Assembly (NCBI GenBank): GCA_937975765.1
Contig: CALJUR010000069.1
Coordinates: forward strand, 1-64,000
Direction of reading: 5' to 3'
DNA from: an uncultured Myxococcales bacterium
GTDB lineage: Bacteria; Myxococcota_A; UBA9042; DTJE01
Length of the DNA: 64,000 bases
The notes under the pieces were generated by a model. The model made no database searches. It saw only the letters and a program-made list of their open reading frames with translations, and was not told the DNA's origin. The translations under genes and the position numbers were made by a program. This document shows positions 40,842 to 48,969 of the stretch, one piece after another. Position 1 is the stretch's first letter. Each line of letters opens with the position of its first letter.

Positions 40842-41966
40842 GTGATCTACCTCGACAACGCCTCCACCACCCCGGTCGCCCGCGAAGTCGTCGAGACGAT
40901 GCTGGCGGCGCTGCGGGACACGTACGGGAACCCGTCCTCGGGCCACCGGGCGGGCCTGGACGCCGCCCGGCTGCTGGAGCGCGCCCGGGCGATCGTCGCG
41001 GCGGCCCTGCAGGCGGACCCCGACGAGGTCGTCTTCACGTCGGGGGGGACCGAGGCCAACAACCTGGCGCTGCAGGGAGCGGTGCGGGCGGACGGCCGTC
41101 CTGGCGGCCACCTGGTCGTCTCCCCGATCGAGCATTCCAGCGTGCTGGAGACGGCGGCGTTCCTGGAAGGGCAGGGCGTCGCGGTCACGCGGCTGCCGGT
41201 GGACGGCGAGGGGCGCGTCGACCCGGACGACGTGCGGCGGGCGCTGCGGCCGGACACGCGGCTGGTTTCCATCGCGCCCGCGAACCACGAGGTCGGCACG
41301 GTCCAGCCCGTCGACGCGATCGCCGCGGCCTGCGCGGACGCCGGCATCCCGCTGCACCTGGACGCGTGCCAGGCGTTCACGCGGGTGGCCTTCCCGGCGG
41401 ACCTGGCGACCCTGGTGTCGGTGAACGGACACAAGATCCACGGGCCCAAGGGCGTCGGGGTGCTGCGGGTGCGTCGCGGCTTCCCGCTGCCGCCGCTGCT
41501 GCACGGCGGCGGGCAGGAGGGCGGCCTGCGGTCGGGTACTCCGAACGTCCCGGCGATCGCGGGGTTCGGACGCGCCGTTCAACTGGCCTCGCCGGCCGAG
41601 AACGCGCGCCAGGCGGGCCTGCGGGACGCCTTCCTGGACCGCGCGCAGGAAGCGCTGCCGGGCGCCCGGGTCTTCGGTTCGCGGACGGATCGGCTGTGCA
41701 ACAACGCCTGCGTCGGGTTCGACGGCGTGCCGGGCCGGGAACTGGTCGTCGCGCTGGACCGGCTGGGCATCCAGGTGTCCCGGGGATCCGCCTGCGCGTC
41801 CGGCAGCACCCGGCCCAGCGCCGTGCTGACCGCGATGGGCGTGCCCGCGACCGTCGCCCTGACCGCCATCCGCGTCAGCGTGGGCCGGACCACGACGATG
41901 GACGACATCGAGGCGGCAATCGCCGCGCTGAAACGGGTGGTGGCCTCGATGCGGGGGGGGCGATGA
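40842..41966 (+). CDS. Cysteine desulfurase (NifS/IscS-like)
   Basis: A 374-residue PLP enzyme that takes sulfur from cysteine as an enzyme persulfide. It has IYLDNASTTPVA, TSGGTEANNLAL, the PLP-lysine loop VNGHKIHGPKG, GGGQEGGLRSGTPN and the catalytic-Cys loop SRGSACASGS. The short Cys loop is as in class I (IscS/NifS) enzymes. GTG start with AGGGA upstream. Its stop overlaps the next start (ATGA). With the TusA-like and PP-loop genes behind it, the likely task is sulfur delivery for a specific thiolation rather than general Fe-S assembly. Confidence 0.93.
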   Translation: MIYLDNASTTPVAREVVETMLAALRDTYGNPSSGHRAGLDAARLLERARAIVAAALQADPDEVVFTSGGTEANNLALQGAVRADGRPGGHLVVSPIEHSSVLETAAFLEGQGVAVTRLPVDGEGRVDPDDVRRALRPDTRLVSIAPANHEVGTVQPVDAIAAACADAGIPLHLDACQAFTRVAFPADLATLVSVNGHKIHGPKGVGVLRVRRGFPLPPLLHGGGQEGGLRSGTPNVPAIAGFGRAVQLASPAENARQAGLRDAFLDRAQEALPGARVFGSRTDRLCNNACVGFDGVPGRELVVALDRLGIQVSRGSACASGSTRPSAVLTAMGVPATVALTAIRVSVGRTTTMDDIEAAIAALKRVVASMRGGR

Positions 41967-42190
41967 GCGCGGAGCGCCTGGACCTGCGGGGCGTGAAGTG
42001 CCCGGCCAACGCCGCTCGCGCGCTGCTGCGACTGGAGTGCATGGACGCGGGCCAGGAACTGGAACTGTGGCTGGACGACGGCGAGCCGATCGACTCGGTG
42101 CCGCCGTCGCTGGAACAGGAAGGCCACGAGATCGTCGACCGGGACCGGCAGGGCATGCACTGGTGCCTGCGGGTCCGGGCCAGGAGGTGA
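41963..42190 (+). CDS. TusA/SirA-like sulfur carrier
   Basis: A 75-residue protein with the TusA fold pattern: LDLRGVKCPANAARALLRLE at the N-terminus and a beta-rich second half. The sulfur-carrying Cys is in CPAN where most TusA have CPxP. A second Cys (MHWCLRV) is near the C-terminus. It starts by ATGA overlap with the desulfurase and is followed after 1 nt by the PP-loop gene. It would receive persulfide from the desulfurase and pass it on. Confidence 0.85.
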   Translation: MSAERLDLRGVKCPANAARALLRLECMDAGQELELWLDDGEPIDSVPPSLEQEGHEIVDRDRQGMHWCLRVRARR

Positions 42191-42191
42191 C

Positions 42192-43211
42192 ATGGACCTG
42201 GGACCCGAACGCCCGATCTGCACGCGGTGCGTGCTGCCGCACAGCCCGCCCGACATCACGCTGGACGCCGAGGGGGTGTGCAGCGTCTGCCGCGCCGAGG
42301 AGAGGCGCCATGCCGCGGGCGAGGACGCGCCCCTGCTGGAGACCGACTTCGTCCGGATGCTGCAGAAGCACCGGGGCAAGGGGACGCACGACTGCCTGGT
42401 CATGTGCAGCGGCGGCAAGGACTCCACCGCCGCCCTGTACTACATGAAGCGCCGCTACCGCATGAACCCGCTGGCGTTCATGTTCGACCACGGCTTCGAG
42501 CAGCAGGACGCGATCGACAACGTCCGCCGCGCGGCGGACCGGCTGGGCGTGGACCTGCTGTTCTACCGGACCGACGCCATCCGCGACCTGTTCCGGAAGA
42601 TGGTCGAGACGCGATCGAAGGCCGTCATCTGCCACCCGTGCTCGATCTGGTACATGTCGCTGACGTACGAGATGGCCGCGCGGTTCGACATCCCGCTGAT
42701 CATCGCGGGCTGGACCAAGGGCCAGTCGGCGCGCCCGGGCATGATGACGAAGTGCGCCTGCAACGTGGATGCGCCCGAGTACGCGTCGATGGGCAAGGCC
42801 ACCAAGGAGTTCTTCGCGTCGCTGAAGGAGGACCCCCGGTTCAAGGACTTCCCGACGTCGATGGAGGAGGTCGTCGCCCGCGCCGGCCGGCGGCACCACG
42901 CGACCGTGCTGTCGCCCCACTGGTTCCTGGACGATGCGGCCGAGGACTACGTCGAGGTGATCCGGCGCGAGCTGGGCTGGCAGCCCCCGCGCGAGTCCTA
43001 TCCCGGGGGCTCGACCAACTGCGACATGAACTTCTTCTCGGTCTACAACTCGATGCGCTGGTACGGATACACCCACTACCACGTCGAGATGAGCAAGCTG
43101 GTGCGCCAGGGGTTGATGACCCGCGACCAGGCGCTGGAACTGCTGCGGATCGACTTCGGGGACGCCAAGCTGCAGCAGATCGCCGACCGTCTGGGGACCC
43201 GCATCGACTGA
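42192..43211 (+). CDS. PP-loop ATPase, N-acetyl-sugar amidotransferase/thiolase-like
   Basis: A 339-residue cytoplasmic protein. The N-terminal CTRCVLP...GVCSVC is a zinc-ribbon-like start typical of N-acetyl-sugar amidotransferases (WbpG/WbuX type). The PP-loop MCSGGKDSTAALYYM activates a substrate with ATP by adenylation. Later Cys motifs (VICHPCSIWY, TKCACNV) may bind a cluster or carry persulfide. Following a desulfurase and a TusA-like carrier, sulfur rather than ammonia transfer is likely, but the target (nucleotide, sugar or natural product) is unknown. AGGAGGTGAC is the RBS. Confidence 0.85.
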   Translation: MDLGPERPICTRCVLPHSPPDITLDAEGVCSVCRAEERRHAAGEDAPLLETDFVRMLQKHRGKGTHDCLVMCSGGKDSTAALYYMKRRYRMNPLAFMFDHGFEQQDAIDNVRRAADRLGVDLLFYRTDAIRDLFRKMVETRSKAVICHPCSIWYMSLTYEMAARFDIPLIIAGWTKGQSARPGMMTKCACNVDAPEYASMGKATKEFFASLKEDPRFKDFPTSMEEVVARAGRRHHATVLSPHWFLDDAAEDYVEVIRRELGWQPPRESYPGGSTNCDMNFFSVYNSMRWYGYTHYHVEMSKLVRQGLMTRDQALELLRIDFGDAKLQQIADRLGTRID

Positions 43212-43238
43212 CCCGGCCGCGTCGTGCCCACCCGCGCG

Positions 43239-43266
43239 TTGAAGCGCGCGTTCCATCTGGTAGAAT
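43239..43266 (+). promoter_or_regulatory. Promoter of the carbamoyltransferase-SGNH cluster
   Basis: TTGAAG (43239-43244) and TAGAAT (43261-43266) are separated by 16 bp, just after the PP-loop gene, and would start transcription about 30 bp before the 43302 gene. Confidence 0.6.
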
Positions 43267-43301
43267 CCCAGGGTTTCCCGGCGCAGCCCCGGAGGCATCG
43301 G

Positions 43302-43538
43302 ATGCGGGTTCTCGAGACCGTTCGGCGCGTCACCGCGAGGATCGTGTCGGTGGTGACCGCGGTCCTGCTGGCCGTCGGGCTGTTCCTGGCGTACTGGGTG
43401 GGCGTGGCGCTGACGCGGCTGGTCGCCGAGGGGTTCTCGCGGTCGATGCTGTCGCGCCGTCGCCGCCTGCAGGACTCGTACTGGCGGGACGCGGAGGGGT
43501 ACGGCACCGGGCTGGCCGACTGCGCGGACCAGTCGTAG
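43302..43538 (+). CDS. Small single-pass membrane protein
   Basis: A 78-residue protein with one strong TM helix (about 14-38, VVTAVLLAVGLFLAYWVGVAL), then a basic stretch (SRRRRLQ) and a polar tail (SYWRDAEGYGTG). GGAGGCATCGG precedes the ATG. It is the first gene of the carbamoyltransferase cluster. Small membrane proteins of this sort accompany such clusters; function unknown. Confidence 0.8.
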   Translation: MRVLETVRRVTARIVSVVTAVLLAVGLFLAYWVGVALTRLVAEGFSRSMLSRRRRLQDSYWRDAEGYGTGLADCADQS

Positions 43539-43569
43539 GGCGGCGGGTGCCGGCCCGGAAGGGGGTCGC

Positions 43570-43728
43570 ATGAAGCTGTGGTTCCTGCTGCGCGAGACGT
43601 TCCGCTTCCTGCGGCGGCACCGGCGGTTCGTGCTGGCGCCGCTGCTGCTGCTGCTGGTGCTGGTCGCGCTGGTGGCGTTCTACGTCGGGCCGGGCGCGGT
43701 CGTGACCTTCATCTACGCGGGGATCTGA
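43570..43728 (+). CDS. DUF5989-type small membrane protein (first copy)
   Basis: A 52-residue protein, easily missed for its length. It opens with WFLLRETFRFLRRHRRF, has a single TM helix and ends in FIYAGI. The F-x-x-R-x-R-R start, helix and short I-Y-x end recall the DUF5989 family that sits by carbamoyltransferase genes. A second, similar protein lies at 46800-46946. It probably anchors or regulates the cluster's enzymes at the membrane. Confidence 0.8.
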   Translation: MKLWFLLRETFRFLRRHRRFVLAPLLLLLVLVALVAFYVGPGAVVTFIYAGI

Positions 43729-43750
43729 CGGGCCCGCAGCCGGGGTGCCG

Positions 43751-45535
43751 ATGAACGTCCTGGGGATCTCGTCCTTCTACCACGACTCTTCGGCGTGCGT
43801 GCTGGGCGACGACGGCCTGCTGTTCGCCGCGCAGGAGGAGCGCTTCGACCGCGTCAAGGGCAGCGCCTCCTTCCCGATCCAGGCCGTCAACGCGTGCCTG
43901 CAGGCCGCCAACCTGACGATCCTGGACATCGACGAGATCGCCTTCTACGAGAAGCCGTTCCTGAAGTTCGAGCGCGTGCTGATCGACCACCTGCGGTCCT
44001 TCCCGTTCTCGTACCCGGCGTTCCGGCGCACGATGCCGCCCTGGCTGGCCGAGCGCCTGGTGCTGCCGCTGCAGTTGAAGAAGGACCTGGCGTACGAGAA
44101 GCCGGTGCGCTTCGTGAAGCATCACCTGGCGCACGCCGCGTCGACGTTCCTGGTGTCGCCCTTCGAGGAGGCCGCCTTCCTGACGGTGGACGGCGTCGGC
44201 GAGTGGACGACCACGACGTGGGGCGTCGGGTGCGGCACGCGGGTCGAGGTGCGGCAGGAAATCCGCTACCCGGACTCGCTGGGGCTGCTGTACACCGCGG
44301 TCACGACGTACCTGGGGTTCGAGGCGAACCGCGGCGAGGGCAAGGTGATGGCGCTGGGCGGCTTCGGGCGGCCCGCGCACCTGGACCGGATGCGCGAGAT
44401 CCTGGGGCTGCGGCCGGACGGCTCGTTCCGGCTGGACCCGGCGTACTTCCGGTTCAGCCGGGGCGGCACGATGTGGTCGCCCCGGTTCGAGCGCGAGTTC
44501 GGGCCGCCGCGCGTGCCGAAAACGCCGCTGACGGACCGCCACTACGACATCGCCGCCAGCCTCCAGGCCCTGCTGGAGGAGGCGATGCTGAACCTGGCGC
44601 GGCACGTGCACGCGCGCACCGGCATGAGGAACCTGTGCCTGGCGGGCGGCGTGTCGCTGAACTGCGCGGCCAACGGGCGGCTGCAGGACGATTCGCCGTT
44701 CGAACGGATCTTCGTGCAGCCTGCGGCGGGGGACGGCGGGGCGGCGCTGGGCGCGGCGGCCGTCGTGTACCACGCGGCGCACGGCCACCCGCGGCGCTTC
44801 GTGATGGAAGACGCGTGCATCGGTCCCGAATACCCGGTGGCGCGCATGCGGCGGGCGCTGATGGCGAAGGGGCTGCCGGTGGTCCAGCCGCCGACGGAGG
44901 AACTGCTGGCGCACGTGGCGCGGCGGATCGCGGACGGGAAGGTCGTCGGCTGGTACCAGGGGCGGATGGAGTTCGGGCCGCGCGCGCTGGGGCACCGCAG
45001 CATCCTGGCCGACCCGCGCAACCCGGCGATGAAGGACCTGCTGAACGCGAAGGTCAAGCACCGCGAGCCGTTCCGGCCGTACGGCGCGTCCGTGCTGGCC
45101 GAGGCGGCGGGCGAGTGGTTCCATCGCGATACCCCCAGTCCGTTCATGCTGTTCGCGGTGAAGATCCGGCCGGAGAAGCGCGCGCTGGTGCCGTCGGCCC
45201 AGCACGTGGACGGGACGTGCCGGCACCAGACGGTCCGTGCGGATCGGGATCCGCTGTACCACGGGCTGATCCGCGAGTTCGCGCAACTGACCGGCGTGCC
45301 GATGGTCATCAACACGTCGTTCAACGACAACAACGAGCCGGTCGTGTGCACGCCCGAGGACGCCGTCGCCTGCTACCTGAAGAACGAGATCGACGCGCTG
45401 GTGCTGGGGCCGTTCCTGGTCGAGAAGGACGGGACGGCCGATCTCGTCGCGACGGGCGCCCTGGCGAAGGGCGAAGCCGAGTCCTCCCTTGCCGCCGCCG
45501 GCCCCTCCGCCCCCGATACGGGTTCGCCGGCATGA
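43751..45535 (+). CDS. NodU/CmcH-family carbamoyltransferase
   Basis: A 594-residue enzyme. The N-terminal Kae1-like domain has GISSFYHDSSACVL, EERFDRVKG, FVKHHLAHAASTF and GVGEWTTT; LAGGVSLNCAANG is the nucleotide-binding loop. The C-terminal domain has GWYQGRMEFGPRALGHRSILADPR and MVINTSFN. The family makes carbamoyl adenylate and transfers the carbamoyl group to a hydroxyl on a sugar or natural product. It sits amid SGNH and DUF5989 genes, a combination that may modify a surface glycan. ATG 43751 is preferred to GTG 43745. Confidence 0.93.
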   Translation: MNVLGISSFYHDSSACVLGDDGLLFAAQEERFDRVKGSASFPIQAVNACLQAANLTILDIDEIAFYEKPFLKFERVLIDHLRSFPFSYPAFRRTMPPWLAERLVLPLQLKKDLAYEKPVRFVKHHLAHAASTFLVSPFEEAAFLTVDGVGEWTTTTWGVGCGTRVEVRQEIRYPDSLGLLYTAVTTYLGFEANRGEGKVMALGGFGRPAHLDRMREILGLRPDGSFRLDPAYFRFSRGGTMWSPRFEREFGPPRVPKTPLTDRHYDIAASLQALLEEAMLNLARHVHARTGMRNLCLAGGVSLNCAANGRLQDDSPFERIFVQPAAGDGGAALGAAAVVYHAAHGHPRRFVMEDACIGPEYPVARMRRALMAKGLPVVQPPTEELLAHVARRIADGKVVGWYQGRMEFGPRALGHRSILADPRNPAMKDLLNAKVKHREPFRPYGASVLAEAAGEWFHRDTPSPFMLFAVKIRPEKRALVPSAQHVDGTCRHQTVRADRDPLYHGLIREFAQLTGVPMVINTSFNDNNEPVVCTPEDAVACYLKNEIDALVLGPFLVEKDGTADLVATGALAKGEAESSLAAAGPSAPDTGSPA

Positions 45536-46812
45536 AGGCGCTGGCGCGCAGCCTGCTGGCGTGGACGCTGGCCGCTCTGGTGCCGTTCGCCGCCGTCGAG
45601 GCCGGGCTGCGGGTCGCGGGCTGGCAGCCGCCTTCGCACTGGTACGACGTCGGGTTCGACCCCGACACCCCCATCCTGGTCGAGTCGGAGGGACAAGTGG
45701 CCGTCGCGCCCGGGCTGCGCGACGTGTTCCGCGCCGAACCGTTCCCCAGGGACCGCGCGTCGGGCCAGCGCCTCGTCTTCGCCATCGGCGATTCCGTCGT
45801 GTGGGGCCACCGGTCGAACGAGGCCGCGGGACCGCTGCGGGCCTGGCCCGACGTGCTGCACGAGCTGTTGCGAGGCCAGCCGGGGCATGCCGCGGACCGG
45901 GTGGTCAACCTGGGGGCGCGCACCTTCGCGTCGGGGCGCGTCGAGTGGGTGCTGCGCGAGGCGCTGGCGTGGCGGCCCGACGTGGTGGTCGCGTCGTTCG
46001 GGTCTTCGGAGTACCTGGAGGAGGCGACCCGGCGCGGATGGCAGGCGCGCGAGGCGCGGGCGCCTGCGGGATTCTGGCACCTGCGTGTCGTGCAGGGCAT
46101 CGAGTCGATGCTGGCGCGCGCGAAGGGGACCGCCGGGGCAGGGCTGACCGCGCAGGGGCTGAAGGAGCGCGACGGGACGCTGAACGCACCGTTCCTGGCT
46201 GCGGGCGAGGCGCGGGTCGACGCGGCCGAACGGGATCGCATCGAGGAGCGGTACGTGCAGAGGCTGGACCGCGTGGCGGCGGCGTGCGAGGCGGCCGGGG
46301 TGCGGCTGGTGCTGCTGACGGTGCCGTCGAACCTGCGGTGGCCGCCGGTCGCCAGCCGGTTCGCGGATGACGCAGAGAAGGCGCAGGTGGACGACGCGGT
46401 GCGCCGGGCCGGCGAACTGCTGGACGCCGGGCGGGTGGACGAGGCGCGGGCGCTGGTGCAGCCGCTGGCGGCCGCGAAGCCGCACGTGGCGTCGCTGCGG
46501 TTCCGGTGGGCGCAGGTGCTGGACCGGTCCGGGGACGCCGCCGGGGCGAAGGCGGAATACGAGGCCGCGCGGGACGAATCCGCGTTCCCTCTGCGGGTGT
46601 CGTCTGTCATGAACCGGGCGATCCGGCAGGTGGCGGCGGACCATCGATCGGTGGTACTGGTGGACGCGGATCGCCTGTTCGAGTCGCTGGTGCCGGAAGC
46701 CATCCCGGACGAGCGGCTGTTCCTGGACCAGAACCACCCCACCGAGGACGCGCACCGGCGCATCGCCGAGGCGATCCTCGACGCGCTGCGGAGGGCCGCA
46801 TGGCCGCCGTGA
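45532..46812 (+). CDS. SGNH/GDSL-hydrolase-like exported protein with TPR-like segment
   Basis: A 426-residue protein with an N-terminal signal anchor (about 5-25). The GDS block is VFAIGDSVVWGH (Ser about 87), followed by NLGARTFASGRVEW and VVASFGSSEYLEE. The C-terminal catalytic block is LFLDQNHPTEDAHRRIAEA. A helical insert at about 285-350 (ELLDAGRVDEARALVQPL, LRFRWAQVLDRSGDAAGAKAEYEAA) reads as TPR-like pairs. The start overlaps the carbamoyltransferase stop (ATGA). It probably cleaves or moves an ester on an envelope sugar. Confidence 0.85.
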   Translation: MKALARSLLAWTLAALVPFAAVEAGLRVAGWQPPSHWYDVGFDPDTPILVESEGQVAVAPGLRDVFRAEPFPRDRASGQRLVFAIGDSVVWGHRSNEAAGPLRAWPDVLHELLRGQPGHAADRVVNLGARTFASGRVEWVLREALAWRPDVVVASFGSSEYLEEATRRGWQAREARAPAGFWHLRVVQGIESMLARAKGTAGAGLTAQGLKERDGTLNAPFLAAGEARVDAAERDRIEERYVQRLDRVAAACEAAGVRLVLLTVPSNLRWPPVASRFADDAEKAQVDDAVRRAGELLDAGRVDEARALVQPLAAAKPHVASLRFRWAQVLDRSGDAAGAKAEYEAARDESAFPLRVSSVMNRAIRQVAADHRSVVLVDADRLFESLVPEAIPDERLFLDQNHPTEDAHRRIAEAILDALRRAAWPP

Positions 46813-46946
46813 AACCGTTCGCGTTCCTGTGGCGCCACCGCAAGTGGTGGCTGCCCCCGCTGATCCTGACCGCCGTGCTGTTCGGGCTGCTGTGGTGGTC
46901 CGAGTCCGGCCGCTCGCTGCCGTCCTACATCTACAACCCGTTCTGA
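46800..46946 (+). CDS. DUF5989-type small membrane protein (second copy)
   Basis: A 48-residue protein overlapping the 3' end of the SGNH gene by 13 bp, with GGAGG 6 nt before its ATG. It starts with KPFAFLWRHRKWW, has one TM helix and ends in SYIYNPF. The F-x-W-R-x-R-K-W start and short I-Y tail match the 43570 protein, so the cluster carries two paralogues. Confidence 0.83.
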   Translation: MAAVKPFAFLWRHRKWWLPPLILTAVLFGLLWWSESGRSLPSYIYNPF

Positions 46947-46959
46947 CTGGAGGAAACCC

Positions 46960-47901
46960 ATGAACCCGTCCGACTTCACGTTCCACGCCGTCAGCGGCGC
47001 CGACCTGCACGTGCACGGATGGGTGCCCGACGGCGACGTGCGCGCGATCGTGCAGGTCAGCCACGGCATGCAGGAGCATGGCGCCCGGTACCAGCCGGTG
47101 GCGCAGGTGCTGTGCGCGAAGGGGTTCGCGGTGTACGCGGGCGACCATCGCGGGCACGGGAAGACGGCGGTGGACGGGCGCCTGGGCCACCTGGGCCCCG
47201 GGGGGTACATGACGGTGCTGGCGGACCTGCACGAGGTGTCCGAACAGGTGCGCGCGCGGCACCCGGGCGCCCCGCTGTTCCTGGTCGGGCACTCGTGGGG
47301 GTCGTTCCTGGCGCAGGCCTACCTCCAGCGCTGGGGCGGCGAACTGGCCGGCTGCGTGCTCAGCGGCACCAACGGCGCGAACCCGCTGGCGGGCGTCGGC
47401 GAACTGCTGGCGCGCGCGGTCGTGGGCGTGCGGGGCGGCGACCGGACCGCGAAACTGCTGGAGACCCTGTCGGTCGGGTCGTTCAACAAGCCGTTCGAGC
47501 CCGGTGCCACGGGCAAGGAGTGGCTGTCGCGGGATGCGGCGGAGGTCCGCAAGTACGTGGACGACCCGCTGTGCGGCCAGCCGTTCCCGAACTCGTTCTT
47601 CCTGGAGATGCTGAAGTTGCTGAACGCGACGTGGAAGCCGTCGGCCGAGGCGCGGATCCCGCGGACGGTGCCGGTGGCGATGATCGCCGGCGCGCAGGAC
47701 CCGGTCGGCATGCAGGGCAAGGGCGTGCGCGTGCTGGAGTCGCGGTACCGCGCGCTGGGCCTGAAGAACGTGACCTGCCGGCTGTACGAAGGCGCGCGCC
47801 ACGAGGTCTTCAACGAGACCAACCGCGACGAGGTCCTGTCCGACCTGGCCGCGTGGCTGGAAGCGCATTTTAGGGCGGGGGCCCCGTCCCCCGCCTCCTG
47901 A
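46960..47901 (+). CDS. Alpha/beta hydrolase, monoglyceride lipase-like
   Basis: A 313-residue hydrolase. HGMQEHGARY is the oxyanion region of the monoacylglycerol lipase/lysophospholipase group, GDHRGHGKT precedes the nucleophile elbow GHSWGS (Ser near 110), AGAQDPVG holds the Asp and ARHEVFNE the His. No signal peptide. GGAGGAAACCC is the RBS, and it lies 13 nt after the DUF5989 gene. The last nine residues are encoded by the recurring GC palindrome (47873-47895). Confidence 0.92.
   Translation: MNPSDFTFHAVSGADLHVHGWVPDGDVRAIVQVSHGMQEHGARYQPVAQVLCAKGFAVYAGDHRGHGKTAVDGRLGHLGPGGYMTVLADLHEVSEQVRARHPGAPLFLVGHSWGSFLAQAYLQRWGGELAGCVLSGTNGANPLAGVGELLARAVVGVRGGDRTAKLLETLSVGSFNKPFEPGATGKEWLSRDAAEVRKYVDDPLCGQPFPNSFFLEMLKLLNATWKPSAEARIPRTVPVAMIAGAQDPVGMQGKGVRVLESRYRALGLKNVTCRLYEGARHEVFNETNRDEVLSDLAAWLEAHFRAGAPSPAS
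47873..47895. repeat. Stop-linked GC palindrome, copy B
   Basis: A 23-bp palindrome (arms GGGCGGGGG and CCCCCGCC) identical to copy A read in reverse. It lies inside the hydrolase gene's end, encoding part of RAGAPSPAS, so insertion or drift has extended the protein into the repeat. Confidence 0.7.
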
Positions 47902-47907
47902 CGGATT

Positions 47908-47923
47908 GCGGCGGTGACGCCGC
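47908..47923. terminator. Hairpin between convergent genes
   Basis: GCGGCG (47908-47913), tetraloop GTGA and CGCCGC (47918-47923) form a perfect short hairpin in the 29-bp gap between two convergent genes. On the minus strand it follows CTGTAGGGCGGGGG, a partial copy of the stop-linked palindrome. Confidence 0.5.
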
Positions 47924-47930
47924 CCCCGCC

Positions 47931-48761
47931 CTACAGGACCTTCCAGGTCAGCGGCGTGTTCGGGGGCGCCCCGTACGGGCCCGCGCCGACCGCCACGCGT
48001 CCCAGGTACGGCACCTGGAACCACAACTTGCCGCCGATCGCGTAGGGGATGGTCAGTTCGCCGCCGCCCGTCTGCAGCACCTGCCGCAGCACGTCGTCGG
48101 CCGCCTCCTCGATCAGTTTCAGCATCGGGTCGATGCCGATCGCGAACGTGAACGTCAGGTCGATGACGTCCGATGCCGGGATCGTCCACGCCGACAGGTC
48201 GCCTACCGGCTGGCCCGTCGCCACCTGCCACGCCAGCGTGACCAGGCCTCGCAGCGCCGCCTGCAGGAACGACTCCAGGTCCCTCACGTCCTCCGGGTGG
48301 TCCACGCACTGCTCGCCCGCCGGGATCGGGCAGTCGGCGGCGCCGGGCGTGCACAGCGTCGTGCACACCGCGCCCAGGTCACCGAAGGTTTCCGCCGGCC
48401 ACAACTGCAGTGCCACCAGCAGTTCGGTGGTCGGCACCGGGTATCGGTTCGGGTTGCGGATGTGGAAGACCGTCTGGAACCGGAACTCCAGTTCGGCCCG
48501 GGAAGGGGGCGCCCCGAACGCCAGGCAGGCGACCGGGCCCAGCAGGCGCTGGCAGGAATAGACGCCCAGCGAATTCAGGCTGGGGTACTGCACCAGAGTC
48601 GCCTTCTGGCTGGACAGGTCCACGACCGGGGCCAGGGCGGTCGGCACCAGCGTCTCGCCGCCCAGCAGGTCGCCGGCGATGTCGGTGACCAGGTCGCACG
48701 AGACCATCGACAGCGCGATCGCGGCGAAGGCGAGCGATGGCAGAAGGCGTCGTCGAGGCAT
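47931..48761 (-). CDS. Lipoprotein with LEA14/WHy-like domain
   Basis: A 276-residue exported lipoprotein (ALSMVSC, Cys about 22). The segment FRFQTVFHIRNPNRYPVPTTELLVAL resembles the start of LEA2/WHy domains, which are beta-rich and linked to stress protection or envelope roles. Four Cys lie in a loop (VCTTLCTPGAADCPIPAGEQC, about 137-157). The gene is alone, convergent with the hydrolase. Its stop sits in CTGTAGGGCGG, as for rph. The family call is tentative. Confidence 0.7.
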   Translation of the reverse strand: MPRRRLLPSLAFAAIALSMVSCDLVTDIAGDLLGGETLVPTALAPVVDLSSQKATLVQYPSLNSLGVYSCQRLLGPVACLAFGAPPSRAELEFRFQTVFHIRNPNRYPVPTTELLVALQLWPAETFGDLGAVCTTLCTPGAADCPIPAGEQCVDHPEDVRDLESFLQAALRGLVTLAWQVATGQPVGDLSAWTIPASDVIDLTFTFAIGIDPMLKLIEEAADDVLRQVLQTGGGELTIPYAIGGKLWFQVPYLGRVAVGAGPYGAPPNTPLTWKVL

Positions 48762-48826
48762 CACGACTCCGCGCGACGAGACGGAAAGAAGGTACCACCC
48801 GCCGTACCGGAATGACAGGGCGGAGA

Positions 48827-48969
48827 AAATAGGGACAGCCTCCAATTTCGTGGCGCCGAGCCTATATGAATGCCAATGATATTCGCAGGTAAATGGTAAG
48901 CGATGACGGCTGGTACCGAGCGCTTGGCGGGAATTCAACCGTCCTGGAAAATGGAGGCTGGCCCTCTTT
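48827..48969. mobile_element. MITE-like element with imperfect terminal inverted repeats
   Basis: About 143 bp, AT-richer than all surrounding DNA, bounded by inverted repeats: AGGGACAGCCTCCAATTT at 48831-48848 and the near-complement AAAATGGAGGCTGGCCCT at 48948-48965 (16 of 18 match; extended by AAAA/TTTT on the outside). No coding frame. It abuts the stop codon of the radical SAM gene. The outer sequence recalls repeats moved by REP-associated tyrosine transposases, but none is in the window. Confidence 0.6.
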
